DNA of 64,000 nt from Streptomyces violaceoruber (GCA_000720805.1 JODI01000045.1:1-64000); one strand, 5' to 3'. Counted from the stretch's first letter, positions 43,413-54,118 are shown. Made by a program: numbers and translations. Notes: a model not told the origin generated them from the sequence alone.

Positions 43413-43705
43413 ACACACGCAGCGAGGAATTCCGACACCGCTGGGCCGCCCACAACGTCCGGATGCACACCACCGGCGTAAAGCTCCTGCACCACCCGGT
43501 CGTCGGCGACCTCGACCTGCCCTTCGAAACCTTCCCGCTCGGCGCCGACCCCAGCCAGGTCCTCCTCACCTCCACCGCCGAGCCCGCCTCACCCTCGCAG
43601 GACGCCCTGAACCTGCTGGCCAGCTGGGCCGCCAACGACGCCATCGAGCGGTCGACGTCGGCCGACGACTCCGAGCCGGCCGACTCGTCCGAAACACCCG
43701 ACTGA
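43412..43705 (+). pseudogene. C-terminal remnant of an MmyB-type XRE regulator
   Basis: In-frame sequence TRSEEFRHRWAAHNVRMHTT, GVKLLHHPVVGDLDLPFE and LTSTAEPASPSQDALNLLAS matches the ligand-binding end of helix-turn-helix proteins with an MmyB-like domain. The DNA-binding half is gone. Intact MmyB-type genes usually sit divergent from an oxidoreductase, so this and the neighbouring remnant are probably the two outer ends of such a pair. Confidence 0.7.
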
Positions 43706-44212
43706 CCGACGAGCCACGCATATCGGTCCCGCGGAGTCGTCAACGTCTTCGGCGCGGCGGCACACTCCGCCGACGAAAGCACCGGTTGCCACGCCCCGTG
43801 CCGGGCAGTCGTCCGGGCCCGCCGACCGAGGCAGCACCAGGCGGGTCGAGCGACCGATCCGGTTGCGCGATGCTGTGGGCCCCCTACAGCGAAGCCGGGG
43901 CGACACAGCGAAGCCGGGTCGACACAGCGAAGCCGGGGCGACGCCACCCACGCCATGCACATGGAGGCTCCGGAAGCGGGGGCCATGCCGGTCACCGAGT
44001 TCGTTCGACGACTGCCCGGCCGAGTTCGTGCCCGACCCCTGAGTCAGGGCTGGTCGTACCAGGCAGAACACGGCGGTCGGCACGGCTGTCCCGACCGTGG
44101 ACATGGCGTGACAGCGACAGCGAAGTCCGTCCTGACGGCCGGCACGCGAACAGGGCCAGGAACCCCGGATTGGCCTTGGCCTGCCGCCTCACCGCGCCCC
44201 TAGCGTCGGGGC
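43706..44212. other. non-coding stretch with a 19-bp triple repeat
   Basis: About 500 bp. 43886-43942 holds three tandem copies of ACAGCGAAGCCGGGGCGAC. No supported gene. The end contains the phzF-type promoter (TAGCGT six bases before ATG 44213). Confidence 0.5.
43886..43942. repeat. 19-bp tandem repeat, three copies
   Basis: ACAGCGAAGCCGGGGCGAC at 43886, 43905 and 43924; the middle copy has one G-to-T change. Confidence 0.85.
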
Positions 44213-45022
44213 ATGCGTATCCGAATCGTCGACGCCTTCACCGACCGCCCCTTCACCGGCAACCCGGCCGGGGTCCTGCTCCTCGACGCCTTCCCGGACG
44301 ACGACCGGCTCCAGCAGGTGGCCCTGGAGGTCAACCACGCGGAGACCGCGTTCGCCCACCCGCTGCCCGAGGGCGGCGAGGCCGACTGGGCGCTGCGCTG
44401 GTTCACACCCGCCACCGAGGTCGACGTGTGCGGCCACGCCACGCTCGCCACGGCCCACGTGCTGCACTCCACCGGCGCCCACCGGGGGCCGGTGCGGTTC
44501 GCCACCCGCAGCGGTGTCCTGAGTGCCACGCCCGGCGAGGACGGCTCGATCACCCTCGACTTCCCCACCGCCCCGCTCACTCCCGTCGGGCTCCCGGACG
44601 GCGTGGCCGAGGTCCTCGGTGCCGAGCCGCTCGCCGTCTTCGACACCGGTCCGAGCCTCGGCGACCTGCTGGTCGAGGTGGCCGACGAGAAGACTGTCCG
44701 CTCTCTGAACCCGGATCCGAAGGCCCTGGGCGCCTGCTCCGAGCGCGGCGTCATCGCCACCGCCCGCGCCGAGGACCCCGCCCGGGGCTACGACTTCGTC
44801 TCCCGCTGCTTCTTCCCGAACGTAGGCATCGACGAGGACCCGGTCACCGGCAGCGCCCACACCGCCCTCGCCCCCTTCTGGTCCGGACGCCTCGGCCGCG
44901 CCGAACTCACCGGGCTCCAGACCTCCGCCCGCACCGGCCGCGTCCGCACCGAACTGCGGGGCGACCGCACCCTGCTGAACGGCGGCGCGGTCACTGTCAT
45001 CGAGGGCGAACTGCTCGTCTGA
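44213..45022 (+). CDS. PhzF-family epimerase/isomerase-like protein
   Basis: 269 residues, diaminopimelate-epimerase-like double fold. N-terminal DAFTDRPFTGNPAGVLLLD, catalytic Glu44 in EVNHAETAF, WFTPATEVDVCGHATLATAH, and C-terminal GIDEDPVTGSAHTALAPFW. PhzF proteins catalyse hydrogen shifts on small acids; no phenazine genes are nearby, so the substrate is unknown. The TAGCGT box just six bases before ATG suggests a leaderless transcript. Confidence 0.92.
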   Translation: MRIRIVDAFTDRPFTGNPAGVLLLDAFPDDDRLQQVALEVNHAETAFAHPLPEGGEADWALRWFTPATEVDVCGHATLATAHVLHSTGAHRGPVRFATRSGVLSATPGEDGSITLDFPTAPLTPVGLPDGVAEVLGAEPLAVFDTGPSLGDLLVEVADEKTVRSLNPDPKALGACSERGVIATARAEDPARGYDFVSRCFFPNVGIDEDPVTGSAHTALAPFWSGRLGRAELTGLQTSARTGRVRTELRGDRTLLNGGAVTVIEGELLV

Positions 45023-45024
45023 AG

Positions 45025-45071
45025 GATGCGGGGAGGGGCGTACGACTCTCTCGTGCATCCGTCCCCGCATC
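45025..45071. terminator. terminator-like inverted repeat between PhzF and CPBP genes
   Basis: GATGCGGGGA/TCCCCGCATC, 10-bp arms separated by 27 nt, starting 3 bp after the PhzF stop. It ends 4 bp before the convergent gene's stop. Confidence 0.6.
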
Positions 45072-45074
45072 GCC

Positions 45075-45875
45075 TCACGCCGTCGGCAGCCAGCCCACCT
45101 TGCCGGCCAGCAGCGCGTAACCGACGAACGCCCCGATGTCGAGCAGGGAATGCGCCACCACCAGCGGGCCCACCCGGCCCCAACGGCGGTAGAGGTACAC
45201 GAACACCACGCCCATCACCATGTTGCCGATGAAGCCGCCGACGCCCTGGTAGAGGTGGTAGGAACCGCGCAGTACCGAGCTGGCCACCAGCGCCGTGCCG
45301 GGCGTCCAGCCCAACTGGCCCAGGCGGCGCAGGAGATAGCCGACGACGATGACCTCTTCGAGGATCGCGTTCTGCATCGCCGACAGGATCAGCACCGGGT
45401 ACTTCCACCACACGTCCGGCAGCGCCTCGGGCACCACGGTGAGGTTGAAGCCGAGACCTCGCGCCGCCAGATAGAAGGCGATTCCGGTGCTGCCGATCAC
45501 CGCCGCGACCCCGGCCCCGCGGCCGAGGTCGGGCCACGGCCGGGTGCGGTCGAAGCCGATCGTGCGCAGGCCCCGGCCCTCACGGAGCAGGAAGTGCGCG
45601 ACCAGGGCGACGGGCACGAGCGCCGAGGCGATCCCGAACAGCTGCCAGGCGAGGTCGAGCCAGGGACGACCGGGCGCGGCCGAGGCGTTGAGGGTGGCCG
45701 CCTGGTCCTTCAGACCCCCCGGTTTGGTGACCGATCCGACAAAGCTGATCAGGGCGGACACACCGCTCGCACCGAGCGAAAGCCCCAGAACGAGCAGTGC
45801 CTCGTCCCGGAAGATCCGTCGCGAGAACCGCTCCGGAGGGAAAGATTCGGCCACTGGGCCCGCCTCCGACTGCAC
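45075..45875 (-). CDS. CPBP-family intramembrane metalloprotease (type II CAAX-prenyl-protease-like)
   Basis: 266 residues, about seven membrane helices. The metal-site motifs of the ABI/CPBP family are visible: the Glu-Glu pair in AILEEVIVVGYLLRR, His in SYHLYQGVGGFIG, and His in LVVAHSLLDIGAFVG. Start GTG 45875 with GGAGGCAGGT upstream. Members are site-2-type proteases or immunity-like proteins; no bacteriocin gene is seen. Confidence 0.88.
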   Translation of the reverse strand: MQSEAGPVAESFPPERFSRRIFRDEALLVLGLSLGASGVSALISFVGSVTKPGGLKDQAATLNASAAPGRPWLDLAWQLFGIASALVPVALVAHFLLREGRGLRTIGFDRTRPWPDLGRGAGVAAVIGSTGIAFYLAARGLGFNLTVVPEALPDVWWKYPVLILSAMQNAILEEVIVVGYLLRRLGQLGWTPGTALVASSVLRGSYHLYQGVGGFIGNMVMGVVFVYLYRRWGRVGPLVVAHSLLDIGAFVGYALLAGKVGWLPTA

Positions 45876-46069
45876 ACCTGCCTCCAGTTGAGTAATCCCG
45901 CCGCATCCCCGTTGCCGCGCCGCTAAGGTCTCGAACGTAGCGACGAAGATCGTGCGCGACTAGCCGTCGGGGGGCGGACGCCGTACGGGCGTACCTCCCC
46001 CTTCTGCATGCCGTACGGCCGGATTCCGGCACGGGTTCAGCAGCGGCAACAGGGAGGGGTACCACCGTC

Positions 46070-47845
46070 ATGGGACGTCACAGCTTGCCCGATCAGTATG
46101 GGGCGGGCGGCAGCGACCCCCGTCCACGCGCCCGGCGCCGCTCGGCGGCCGTGGCGACCGTCCTCGTGCTCACCGTGGCCGGCGGTACCGCGGCCGCAGT
46201 CCAGGGCGGACTGTTCTCCTTCGGCTCCTCCTGCCAGGACGACCCCGTACGGCTGAAGCTCGCCGCCTCGCCCGACCTGGCGCCCGCCCTCACGACCGCG
46301 GCCGAGCGCGCCCGCGACCAGGACCTCACCTCGGACGGCCGCTGCGTCGCCGTCACGGTGACCGCGGGCGACGCGTACAAGGTCGCCGACACGCTGCTGG
46401 CCGGCGAGAAGACGGATGTCCAGGTGTGGGTGCCGGACTCGGACGTGTGGTTGCGGCGACTGGAGTCGGGCAGCGGCACGGCGGAGGTGTCCCAGGTGGG
46501 CAACGTCGCGTCCACCCCCGTCGGGATGGCGATGGTGCCGGCGGCCGCGAAGTCGCTGGGGTGGCCGGACAAGACGTACGGCTGGCTGGAGTTGGCGGGT
46601 GCCGCGCTGCGGGGCGGCTCGCTCAGGCTCGGCGCGGCCGACCCCGCGCACAGCGCGACCGGGCTGCTCGCGCTCACCCGGCTGAGTTCGGCCGCCGCCC
46701 GGGTCGAGGGCGGGGACACCCAGGCCGCTGCGATGATGAAGACGCTGTCGCAGCGCACCACGGACAGCGACAGGCAGGTCCTGGAGACACTGCCGCGGGA
46801 CGCCTCGGGCGCCGAGCAGGGCGACCCGGAGCGGAACCAGGCCCTGGTCCTGTCCGAGCAGGCCGCGTTCACGTACAACTCCACCGCCGACGACGACGCC
46901 GGCCTGGACCTCTTCTATCCCGAGGACGGTTCGCCGCGGCTCGACTACCCCTACACGCTGGTCGACCGGACGGGTCTGACCACCGACGAGAGCCGGGCCG
47001 CGATCCGGTTCCTGAGCTATCTCCGGGAGCCGGAGCAGCTCCGGCTCCTGCAGCAGCACGGCTTCCGCACGTCGGACGAAGCCGTGCCGGACGCGCTGGT
47101 CACGAAGGCCGGCGGCAGCCGGCCGCAGCCGTACACGGAGCCCGCGACCGAACCGGCCGCTCAGGAGACGCTCCAGGAGGCCCTCGGCACGTGGACGATC
47201 ACGGTGCAGAGCGCCCGGATCACCACGGTGGTGGACGCCTCCTCCTCCATGGCGCAGAAGGTCGAGCGCACCGGCCGGTCGCGGATGGATGTCACCAAGG
47301 CCTCGCTGCTCCGGGCTCTGGCCACATTCACGCCCGAGGACGAGATCGGGCTGTGGGACTTCTCCACCAAGCTGGACGGCGACCGGGACTACCGCGTCCT
47401 CGTGCCGACCGAACGTCTCGGTGCCCGGGTGGCCGGCGGCACCCAGCGGGACCGGCTCTCGGCGGCGTTCAGCAACCTGGCCCCGGTCCCGGACGGCGCC
47501 ACCGGCCTGTACGACACGACGCTCGCCTCGTACAAGGCGGCCACGTCCTCCTATGTGAAGGGGAAGTTCAACGCCCTGGTGGTGCTCACCGACGGGGTGA
47601 ACCAGGACCCGGGCAGCATCTCGCGCGGCAAGCTGATCTCGGAGCTCGAGAGGCTCACCGACCCCGCGCGTCCGGTGCCGCTCATCGTGATCGCGGTAGG
47701 ACCCGACGCCGATCGCGCCGAGGCCGAGCAGATCGCCGCGGCGACCGGCGGCTCGGGCCAGGAGGTCAGCGACCCCGCCCAGATCCACTCGGTGATCCTC
47801 AAGGCGATCGTGGCGGCCGGCGCGCGGGCCGCCGGACAGGGCTGA
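46070..47845 (+). CDS. substrate-binding-domain/VWA-domain fusion protein
   Basis: 591 residues. A basic cytoplasmic tail and one N-terminal membrane helix (SAAVATVLVLTVAGGTAAA) anchor it. Residues about 55-340 resemble a solute-binding protein of the SBP_bac_11 type (VRLKLAASPDLAPALTTAAE; STPVGMAMVPAAAKSLGWPD). From about 380 a von Willebrand A domain carries the metal-site start VVDASSSM (Asp389) and LVVLTDGVNQDP. Both modules face outward. GGAGGGG precedes the ATG. Such proteins may assemble or sense envelope ligands; function not established. Confidence 0.88.
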   Translation: MGRHSLPDQYGAGGSDPRPRARRRSAAVATVLVLTVAGGTAAAVQGGLFSFGSSCQDDPVRLKLAASPDLAPALTTAAERARDQDLTSDGRCVAVTVTAGDAYKVADTLLAGEKTDVQVWVPDSDVWLRRLESGSGTAEVSQVGNVASTPVGMAMVPAAAKSLGWPDKTYGWLELAGAALRGGSLRLGAADPAHSATGLLALTRLSSAAARVEGGDTQAAAMMKTLSQRTTDSDRQVLETLPRDASGAEQGDPERNQALVLSEQAAFTYNSTADDDAGLDLFYPEDGSPRLDYPYTLVDRTGLTTDESRAAIRFLSYLREPEQLRLLQQHGFRTSDEAVPDALVTKAGGSRPQPYTEPATEPAAQETLQEALGTWTITVQSARITTVVDASSSMAQKVERTGRSRMDVTKASLLRALATFTPEDEIGLWDFSTKLDGDRDYRVLVPTERLGARVAGGTQRDRLSAAFSNLAPVPDGATGLYDTTLASYKAATSSYVKGKFNALVVLTDGVNQDPGSISRGKLISELERLTDPARPVPLIVIAVGPDADRAEAEQIAAATGGSGQEVSDPAQIHSVILKAIVAAGARAAGQG

Positions 47846-47991
47846 CGCCTCTCATCCTCATACGCCGTCGCTGGCGCTGTCCCTTCCCGCCGTCGATTCC
47901 GCGCTGTCCCTTCCCGCCGTCGCTTACGTGCTGCCTCTTCCTCGCCGTAGCTTGCTCGCCGTCGCTTCCCCCGCCGCACCGGCGCCTCCGC
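47846..47991. repeat. imperfect short repeats (CCCTTCCCGCCGTCG)
   Basis: Two to three imperfect copies of GCTGTCCCTTCCCGCCGTCG between convergent genes; no clear hairpin. Confidence 0.5.
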
Positions 47992-49509
<1,518 letters not shown>

Positions 49510-50062
49510 CGGAGCTTCCTCCTCGATCGGGCGGGCCGTGGATCCGGCCGCCGGTGTCCGGGTCACGTGGGATGATGCCCAGCCGAGACGATCGATAACG
49601 TCCCGGACGGAGCCGGCAGCCGCTACCCTGGCGGATGTGACCGGTGGCACATTCGTCGGGCATGATGCACTGTGCAGTTTCGGGTTCCCTGAAGAACTCG
49701 TAAAAAACGCCGATGAGAATGGGCCGTCCATAGCCCGGGCATTTCCCGAGGTCATCGCCGTGCACTCGCCTCGGAATCGGGATGATTCCCGCGTATCGCC
49801 GACCGATTGAGCCCTTGCCCTACCCGTCGGAAACGGCTAGACGAAACATCGTCTGAACATATGTCGTATAAACTCCGCGAACAAGGCAGAAGGCTGGCAC
49901 CCGCGGCCCTCGATCCTGCCGTCAGGTGACGTGCAGCAGGCCTCACCACACCCTGGTTCACCGGACCACGGCCACCGCCTCTCTTGCCCCGCGAGCTGAC
50001 AGCGCCGTCCGCCCCGCCACGCCCTCGCGCCACCGTGCCTGTCGATTGAGAGGCGACCCACC
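49510..50062. other. long divergent intergenic region
   Basis: 553 bp, AT-richer between about 49640 and 49880 (e.g. GAACATATGTCGTATAAAC near 49856). It should hold both promoters. GAACATATGTC partly resembles a LexA box but is one base short. No gene recognised. Confidence 0.4.
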
Positions 50063-50647
50063 ATGCCGCTGCATGTCCCGCCGGCTCCCGCGCCAGCCCT
50101 TCGCACCGTCCTCACCGCCCTCGGTTCGCCCACCGCGGTCAAGGAAGCCCGGACTCCCTCCCTGCTGCACGCCCAGGGACCCGCCACACCCGAACTTCCC
50201 CTGCCGGTGCACGTCCTGGACGGGATCGACGCCTCGGGCGTCCCCCTCACCCGGCTGACCGGCTGGCGCTTCCTGATCCGCTGCGCCGACCGCGCGGTGG
50301 CCGCCGCCGAAACGATGCTGACCCCCGACGGGTGGGCCTTCTCCCACTTCTTCGAGGGCCCGTACATCGGCTCCACCGAGCGCGCGCTGCGCCAGGCCGA
50401 GACCATGCCGCAGCCGTACCAGCCGCGTCTGCTGTCGGTCCCCGGCCTGTACATGCTGACGCTCTGGCTGCACGGCGACTGCGACGCCGACGGCGCGACC
50501 GGCCGTCCCGCCGCCACCGACCTGCTGGTTCCGCTGGCCCCCGCGCCGCCCGGTATCGCGGCCCACCGGCCGCACCGGGTGTCCGAGCTGCTCCCGGTGC
50601 TCACCCATCGGGTGACTCCCGCGCCCTTGCTCAAAGCGCCCGCCTGA
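50063..50647 (+). CDS. hypothetical Streptomyces protein (194 aa)
   Basis: 194 residues, GC3-rich and well-coded. A Pro-rich N-terminus precedes a mixed alpha/beta region with LTGWRFLIRCADRAVAAAET, GWAFSHFFEGPYIGSTERAL and LLSVPGLYMLTLWLHGDCDA. GAGAGGCGACC lies ahead of the ATG. No signal peptide or membrane helix. I do not recognise a characterised family; it is probably lineage-specific. Confidence 0.7.
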   Translation: MPLHVPPAPAPALRTVLTALGSPTAVKEARTPSLLHAQGPATPELPLPVHVLDGIDASGVPLTRLTGWRFLIRCADRAVAAAETMLTPDGWAFSHFFEGPYIGSTERALRQAETMPQPYQPRLLSVPGLYMLTLWLHGDCDADGATGRPAATDLLVPLAPAPPGIAAHRPHRVSELLPVLTHRVTPAPLLKAPA

Positions 50648-51078
50648 AAGCCCTCGCCTCCGCGACCTTCGTACCCCGTTCCCGGAATTCCGGGCAGCGG
50701 GGTACGCCGCTGTTTCCGGCACCTATGGGCTCCTGCCGGAATTTCCGGCATCCATTCGCTCGTACGAGCGCCTGACGACTCGTACGAGCCGCACGTCGCC
50801 CCCGGCCCGTCCGGACTAGCCCCATCCGGCTACTGCGAACCACCCGAAGGGACAGTGCAGTTGGGATGAACCGTCCGGGCGGGTGAGGCGTCATCAACCT
50901 GTGAGAAGCGGTGCTGCTAAATCCCTGCGGATTGACGTCCGTGGGGCAACACTGGGTTCGGACCGACTTATCACCACGGGGGGCGGCCATGAACGACGCT
51001 TCAAGCCGCGAAACAGACACGACAGCCATATCATCCGTCACGACATCATCCGTCACGACAGAGCGAAAGATCCCACCA
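50648..51078. other. palindrome-rich intergenic region
   Basis: Within 50670-50790 four palindromes follow the stop. They are the nested CGTACCCCG...CGGGGTACG enclosing CCCGGAATTCCGGG; TGCCGGAA-T-TTCCGGCA (50735-50751); and CTCGTACGAG twice (50759-50768, 50780-50789). The first is a plausible terminator. An alternative start for the next gene (ATG 50989) lies further on. Confidence 0.6.
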
Positions 51079-51282
51079 ATGTGCCAGCACCAGCCGCCGT
51101 GCCCGACAGCCGACTCCGCCGACCGGGAATCCGCCCGCCTCGTGGCGCACCACCCGGAACAGGGATGGAGCCTGCTGTGCAACGGCGTCCTGCTCTTCGA
51201 GGACACCGGTGAGCTCCTGCCGGACGGTCGGGTCATCGCCCCGCACCGTCCGCTCGCGGGCCAGGTGATGACGGCAGCCTGA
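51079..51282 (+). CDS. DUF5999-type small protein
   Basis: 67 residues from ATG 51079 (MCQHQPPCPTADSADRESAR; HPEQGWSLLCNGVLLFEDTG). The highly conserved streptomycete small protein has CQHQPPCP, whose Cys and His residues could bind metal. An in-frame ATG at 50989 with a G-rich leader would add 30 Ser/Thr-rich residues; conservation known to me begins at CQHQPPCP. Function unknown. Confidence 0.75.
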   Translation: MCQHQPPCPTADSADRESARLVAHHPEQGWSLLCNGVLLFEDTGELLPDGRVIAPHRPLAGQVMTAA

Positions 51283-51568
51283 GCACGACCGGGCGGTCCA
51301 CCGCAGCCCGGAGCACTTGAGGGGCCGGCTCGCAGCGCCGACTGCGCACCGGCCCCGACGCACGTCCAGCGTCGGTCACTCTCCGTAGTCGCTCGCAGGT
51401 CCTTCGGTGAGTCCCCGCGACTCTCTCGAACGGACTGCCGCCCCAGCCGTTTCGCGTACCCGGGGCTCTTCCCACGGTCACCCCCTTTCCGGAAGACTCC
51501 TGGAAGTTTCGAGAGCTCGTCCGGTGAGCAGGGGGCCGACGGGGCAACCGTCCACGGAGGTGGGGGAA
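51283..51568. promoter_or_regulatory. promoter region of the LacI-family gene
   Basis: 286 bp. GGAAGTTTCGA at 51502-51512 resembles the CGAAA-N-TTTCG operators of the xylan locus with two changes, suggesting autoregulation. No gene seen. Confidence 0.4.
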
Positions 51569-52615
51569 GTGACAGCACAGGAGGCCGACGCCGAGGCGGC
51601 CCGGGCACGGGGCAAGGTCACGATCACGGAGATCGCCCGGCAGGCCGGGGTCTCGGTCCCGACCGTGTCCCGGGTCGTCAACGGCCGGTCCGACGTCTCG
51701 CCGCGGACCCGGGCCCGGGTCGAGGACCTGCTGCAACGCCACGGCTACCGCAAGCGCCCCGCCGCTCCCGGCACCCGCGCCGCCCTGCTCGACCTCGTCT
51801 TCAACGACCTCGACAGCCCCTGGGCGGTGGAGATCATCCGGGGCGTCGAGGAGGTCGCCCACGCCGCCGGGGTGGGCACCGTGGTGTCGGCGATCCACGG
51901 CCGCACCGGCGACGCCCGCGAGTGGCTGCGCAACCTGCGGGCCCGCGCGTCCGACGGCGTCATCCTGGTCACCTCGGCGCTGGAACCGGTCCTGCACGAG
52001 GAGCTGCGCATCCTCGGCGTGCCGCTGGTCGTCGTCGACCCGGCCGGCTCCCCCGCCCTCGACGTGCCGACCGTCGGCGCCGCCAACTGGGCGGGCGGCA
52101 TGGCGGCCACCGAGCACCTGCTGTCCCTGGGCCACCGCAGGATCGGCCTGATCGCGGGCCCGCCCCGGCTGCTGTGCTCCCGGGCCCGCTTCGACGGCTA
52201 CCGCGCGGCCCTGGAGGGCGCCGGTCTGGCGGTCGACGACTCCCTCGTCGTCCCCGGCGACTTCCGACCCGAGTCCGGCTTCACCGGCTGCAACGCCCTC
52301 CTCGACCTGCCCGAGCCACCGACCGCGCTGTTCGCGGCCAGCGACCAGATGGCTCTCGGTGCGATCGAGGCGCTGCGGCAACGGGGACTCAGGGTGCCGC
52401 AGGACATGAGCGTGGTCGGTTTCGACGACCTTCCGGAAGTCCGCTGGTCTGCTCCCCCGCTGACGACGGTCCGGCAGCCACTCGCCGACATGGGCAAGCT
52501 GGCCGTGCGTACGGTGCTGCGCATGACCCGCGACGAACAGCCGGACTCCCCCCGCGTGGAACTCGGCACCGAGTTGGTGATCAGGTCCAGCACGGCACGG
52601 GCGGCCGGGCGTTGA
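51569..52615 (+). CDS. LacI-family repressor, probable regulator of the xylan locus
   Basis: 348 residues from GTG 51569 with GGAGG upstream. LacI helix-turn-helix (VTITEIARQAGVSVPTVSRV, VNGRSDVSPRTRARVEDLLQ) and hinge are followed by a periplasmic-binding-like sensor (LLDLVFNDLDSPWAVEIIRG ... PPTALFAASDQMALGAIEAL, SVVGFDDLPEVRWSAPPLTT). It sits at the end of the convergent xylanase/ABC locus. The resemblance to BxlR/XlnR-type regulators of streptomycetes is inferred from context. Confidence 0.9.
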   Translation: MTAQEADAEAARARGKVTITEIARQAGVSVPTVSRVVNGRSDVSPRTRARVEDLLQRHGYRKRPAAPGTRAALLDLVFNDLDSPWAVEIIRGVEEVAHAAGVGTVVSAIHGRTGDAREWLRNLRARASDGVILVTSALEPVLHEELRILGVPLVVVDPAGSPALDVPTVGAANWAGGMAATEHLLSLGHRRIGLIAGPPRLLCSRARFDGYRAALEGAGLAVDDSLVVPGDFRPESGFTGCNALLDLPEPPTALFAASDQMALGAIEALRQRGLRVPQDMSVVGFDDLPEVRWSAPPLTTVRQPLADMGKLAVRTVLRMTRDEQPDSPRVELGTELVIRSSTARAAGR

Positions 52616-52941
52616 CCACGGGCGCCCGCGTCCGGTTCGCCGCCGCCCCGGGACCCGACCCGGATCACCGTCAGCCCCGGCACCCGCCCCGGGCCACCAC
52701 CGACGGCGCCGCCCGGCCCAGGCCCACGTAGGGCCAAGCACCCGACCCTCGCCACGTCAGCCCCAGAGCCCGATCCGCAGCGCCACCCACGCCAACACCC
52801 GGCCCAGGCCGAGGCCCACGTAGGGCCAATCACCCGACCCACGCCGCCGTCGACCCCCGCGCCCAGCCAGACCGGCATCCACCCCGGAACCCGCTGCGGA
52901 TGCCGCCGTAGGCCCGCGCCCCGGATCCTCACAAACGCCGA
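52616..52941. repeat. intergenic region with a 29-bp direct repeat
   Basis: AGGCCCACGTAGGGCCAAGC with its following CACCCGACCC-like end occurs at 52720-52748 and again at 52812-52840, 92 bp apart, with one mismatch. No gene seen. Confidence 0.7.
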
Positions 52942-52979
52942 CGTTCCCGGGCGCCCCCCCTCGCAGGCGCCCGGGAACG
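52942..52979. terminator. bidirectional terminator between LacI and xylanase genes
   Basis: CGTTCCCGGGCGCC/GGCGCCCGGGAACG, a perfect 14-bp stem with a 10-nt loop, between convergent genes. Confidence 0.9.
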
Positions 52980-53035
52980 GGTCTTGCCAGGGCGCCTGGC
53001 CACAACGCCCTGCCTCAGCGGCTCGCTTCAGCGAC

Positions 53036-54118
53036 TCACCTCAGCGCGTCCCGGATGGCGAAGTACGCCGGCTTCGGCGCGAGTTGCTCGTCCCACGGGA
53101 GTGCCGCGCCCTCTCCCTCGAAGAACGCCGGGATCCAGGAGTACTTGTCCGTGTAGTCCCACAGCGTGATGCCCACGCACCGCCGCACCGCGAGGCACGC
53201 CTCGGTCATGTCCCGGTACCACTCGGCCTGGGTGGCCAGCTTGGCCTCGTCCGCGGGTACGAACATCCGCACGTCGACCTCGGTGAGCGCGGTGTCCAGA
53301 CGCAGCCGGGAGAAACGGCGGAGGTTGTCCTCCAGGGTGGTCGGATAGCCGTACTGGAGTGCCAGGTGGGCCTGGAGGCCGATGCCGTCGAGCGGGACGC
53401 CCTGGGCCCGGAGTTCCTGGGCGAGCTTGTAGTAGGCGTCGCTCTTCGGGCCGATCCCCTCGATGTTGTAGTCGTTGAGGTAGAGCTTGGCCTTCGGGTC
53501 GGCCTGGTGGGCCCAGCGCAGCGCGTCGGCGATGTAGCCCGGGCCGAGCGTCTTGTAGAAGACCGTCTCCCGGTAGGTGCCGTCCTCGTTGAACGCCTCG
53601 TTGACGACGTCCCAGGCGTAGATCTTGCCCCGGTAGTGCCGCACCTCCGTCTGGATGTGCTTCTTCAGTACGGCCCTGAGTTCGGGCGCCGTCCAGGTGC
53701 GGCCGGTGAGCCAGTCCGGCAGCTGGCTGTGCCAGACCAGGGTGTGGCCGCGTACCCGCTGGTGGTTGGCGCGGGCGAGGTTCACGATCTCGTCGCCCTT
53801 GGACCAGTCGAAGACGCCCTGCTGGGGCTCGGTGGCGTACCACTTCATGCCGTTGCCCGGCGTGATCATGTCGAACTCGCTGCCGAGGACCGCCTTGTAC
53901 GGCTCGTCGGTGAGTTCGGGGTTGTCGGTCGCGCTGCCGAAGTAGCGGCCGTGGCGCTGAGCGAGGTCGCCGAGGGTGGGCTGTCCGCCGTGGGACGGGC
54001 CGTGCTGTTCGCCGGCCTGGGCCGCCGGCCCGGTGGCGATCCCCGCGGCGACCAGGACGGTCGCGAGCGCGCCGGCGAGTCTGAGCCGGGTGCGGGAGCG
54101 GGTGGTCGTACTGCGCAT
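53036..54118 (-). CDS. secreted endo-1,4-beta-xylanase, GH10
   Basis: 360 residues. Signal peptide with a basic start (RSRTRLRLAGALATVLVAAG) ends near residue 35. GH10 barrel follows: acid/base Glu174 in WDVVNEAFNE, nucleophile Glu280 in LTEVDVRMF, substrate-binding RGHTLVWHSQLPDWL and the terminal ITLWDYTDKYSWIP. No carbohydrate-binding module, so it is a single-domain xylanase cleaving soluble or accessible xylan outside the cell. GAGGAG precedes the ATG. Last gene of the xylan operon, 53 bp after the second permease. Confidence 0.95.
   Translation of the reverse strand: MRSTTTRSRTRLRLAGALATVLVAAGIATGPAAQAGEQHGPSHGGQPTLGDLAQRHGRYFGSATDNPELTDEPYKAVLGSEFDMITPGNGMKWYATEPQQGVFDWSKGDEIVNLARANHQRVRGHTLVWHSQLPDWLTGRTWTAPELRAVLKKHIQTEVRHYRGKIYAWDVVNEAFNEDGTYRETVFYKTLGPGYIADALRWAHQADPKAKLYLNDYNIEGIGPKSDAYYKLAQELRAQGVPLDGIGLQAHLALQYGYPTTLEDNLRRFSRLRLDTALTEVDVRMFVPADEAKLATQAEWYRDMTEACLAVRRCVGITLWDYTDKYSWIPAFFEGEGAALPWDEQLAPKPAYFAIRDALR

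Noticed and set aside
49854..49866. LexA-box-like GAACATATGTC ahead of the 194-residue gene
   Set aside because: One base short of the GAACATATGTTC dyad and not near a DNA-repair gene.
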